Below are positions 63,435 through 64,000 of a stretch of 64,000 bases of DNA, one piece after another. The notes beneath the pieces were generated by a model. That model saw only the letters and a program-made list of their open reading frames with translations, ran no database searches and was not told where the DNA came from. Each line of letters opens with the position of its first letter. Within the stretch, counting starts at the first letter, position 1. The translations under genes and the position numbers were made by a program. This DNA comes from Novosphingobium sp. (GTDB lineage Bacteria; Pseudomonadota; Alphaproteobacteria; Sphingomonadales; Sphingomonadaceae). The stretch lies in assembly GCF_027531025.1 (NCBI RefSeq), contig NZ_JAPZQX010000007.1:124001-188000 (forward strand). The letters are read 5' to 3'.

Positions 63435-63842
63435 ATGATTGCCCGGATGATCGTGCTCCGCCCTGCGCTGGTCTACTTCGCTGCCATCTTCGCGCTCGGC
63501 TTCGTGCTGGGCACGGTCCGCACGCTGTGGCTGGCCCCGGCGATCGGCCCGACCGGCGCGGTCCTTGCCGAACTGCCGGTGATGCTGGCGGCCAGCTGGC
63601 TGCTCGCCGGCCGCATCGTCGCCCGCACCGCGCTGCCCCATGCCCGGGCGGCGCTGGCGCTGGGACTGATCGCCCTGGCCCTGCTGCTGGCTGCAGAGCT
63701 GGCACTGGCCATGGCCGCCTTTGGCGAGACGCCGGGCGCATGGCTGGCCATCCTGGCCCGCCCGCCCGGTGCCCTGGGGCTGGCCGGGCAAGTGCTGTTC
63801 GGCCTGCTGCCGGCGCTCGCCTGGCGCAGGCAGCAGGGCTGA
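63435..63842 (+). CDS. four-helix membrane protein of unknown function
   Basis: A 135-residue inner-membrane protein with hydrophobic segments around 10-30, 40-58, 70-92 and 108-125 and short loops (TVRTLWLAP, RTALPHARA). I do not recognise a named family with certainty. ATG 63435 or 63447 are both possible; neither has a strong ribosome site. Confidence 0.65.
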   Translation: MIARMIVLRPALVYFAAIFALGFVLGTVRTLWLAPAIGPTGAVLAELPVMLAASWLLAGRIVARTALPHARAALALGLIALALLLAAELALAMAAFGETPGAWLAILARPPGALGLAGQVLFGLLPALAWRRQQG

Positions 63843-63851
63843 AAGCAGCCG

Positions 63852-64000
63852 CTATTTTGCCGCCGGGCTGGCCGGTGCCGCCGCCGCGCCGGTGGCGCTG
63901 TCGACCGGCACGTTGGTCATCGGCGTTTCAGGCAGGTCCACCTTGACGGCCGGGGTGGCCGGGTTCTCGGTGGTCCATTCGGTCGATTGCGGGGTCGGCT
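63852..64000 (-). CDS. C-terminal end of an unidentified protein (cut by window edge)
   Basis: An open frame on the minus strand ends at TAG 63852-63854 and runs off the window. The visible 48 residues are rich in Pro, Thr and Ala, ending TGAAAAPASPAAK, which looks like a disordered tail of a secreted or periplasmic protein. The identity cannot be told from this part. Confidence 0.5.
   Translation of the reverse strand, partial: PTPQSTEWTTENPATPAVKVDLPETPMTNVPVDSATGAAAAPASPAAK

Overview
The window is a GC-rich alphaproteobacterial chromosome segment, most likely from Sphingomonadales (Novosphingobium/Sphingomonas-like). This is inferred from GroESL under a CIRCE element, a large TonB-dependent receptor, several acyl-CoA dehydrogenases, aromatic-catabolism genes and sphingan-type sugar-nucleotide genes, not from a database search. 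No rRNA, insertion sequence, phage gene or CRISPR array was seen. One tRNA (Gly, CCC) is present. Genes are densely packed, with many 1-base (TGATG) and 4-base (ATGA) start/stop overlaps.

Layout. 1-10.4 kb: the 5' end of polA (minus), a tiny alanine-rich lipoprotein, a translationally coupled phosphotransferase/acyl-CoA dehydrogenase pair, a TonB receptor, a class A beta-lactamase-like protein, and an isocitrate dehydrogenase divergent from a LysR regulator. 10.4-16.1 kb: groES-groL with promoter and CIRCE, a MATE exporter, a lipid-anchored cytochrome c, and a divergent GIY-YIG / DUF2239-SnoaL locus with an AT-rich control region. 16.1-29.1 kb: ribosomal stalk genes rplJ-rplL (minus) and rpoB-rpoC (plus). 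They are separated by two membrane-protein genes and by a small operon for an exported 43-residue peptide, a DUF2975 membrane protein and an HTH protein. That operon is preceded by a cluster of TATCG half-sites.

29.1-40.3 kb: an exported unknown protein, two serine hydrolases of the penicillin-binding fold, gltX, glnD with an acyl-CoA synthetase, lgt and a MidA-type methyltransferase. 40.3-48.0 kb: a leucine/branched-acid catabolic block with isovaleryl-CoA dehydrogenase, an AbgT-type transporter and methylcrotonyl-CoA carboxylase beta subunit. It is interrupted right after ivd by a lower-GC HIRAN-domain gene. An acyltransferase, a DUF1295 protein and an enoyl-CoA hydratase follow.

48.1-56.7 kb: tRNA-Gly, then a minus-strand aromatic-degradation operon. 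In transcription order it encodes an extradiol dioxygenase, a FAH-family hydrolase, an NAD(P)-binding protein, an FAD hydroxylase and a sulfatase. It is divergent from a TetR gene with twin operators, and an MFS transporter and a trans-acting enoyl-reductase-like protein lie next to it. 56.7-64 kb: DoxX, another acyl-CoA dehydrogenase, dcd, a UDP-glucuronate-4-epimerase-like gene divergent from wecB-wecC, and a few small envelope proteins.

The least ordinary parts are the putative aryl-sulfate catabolic operon, the exported-peptide/DUF2975/HTH operon with its half-site array, the fused phosphotransferase-DUF6285 gene coupled to an acyl-CoA dehydrogenase, the NAD-type specificity residues in the isocitrate dehydrogenase, and the HIRAN insertion.
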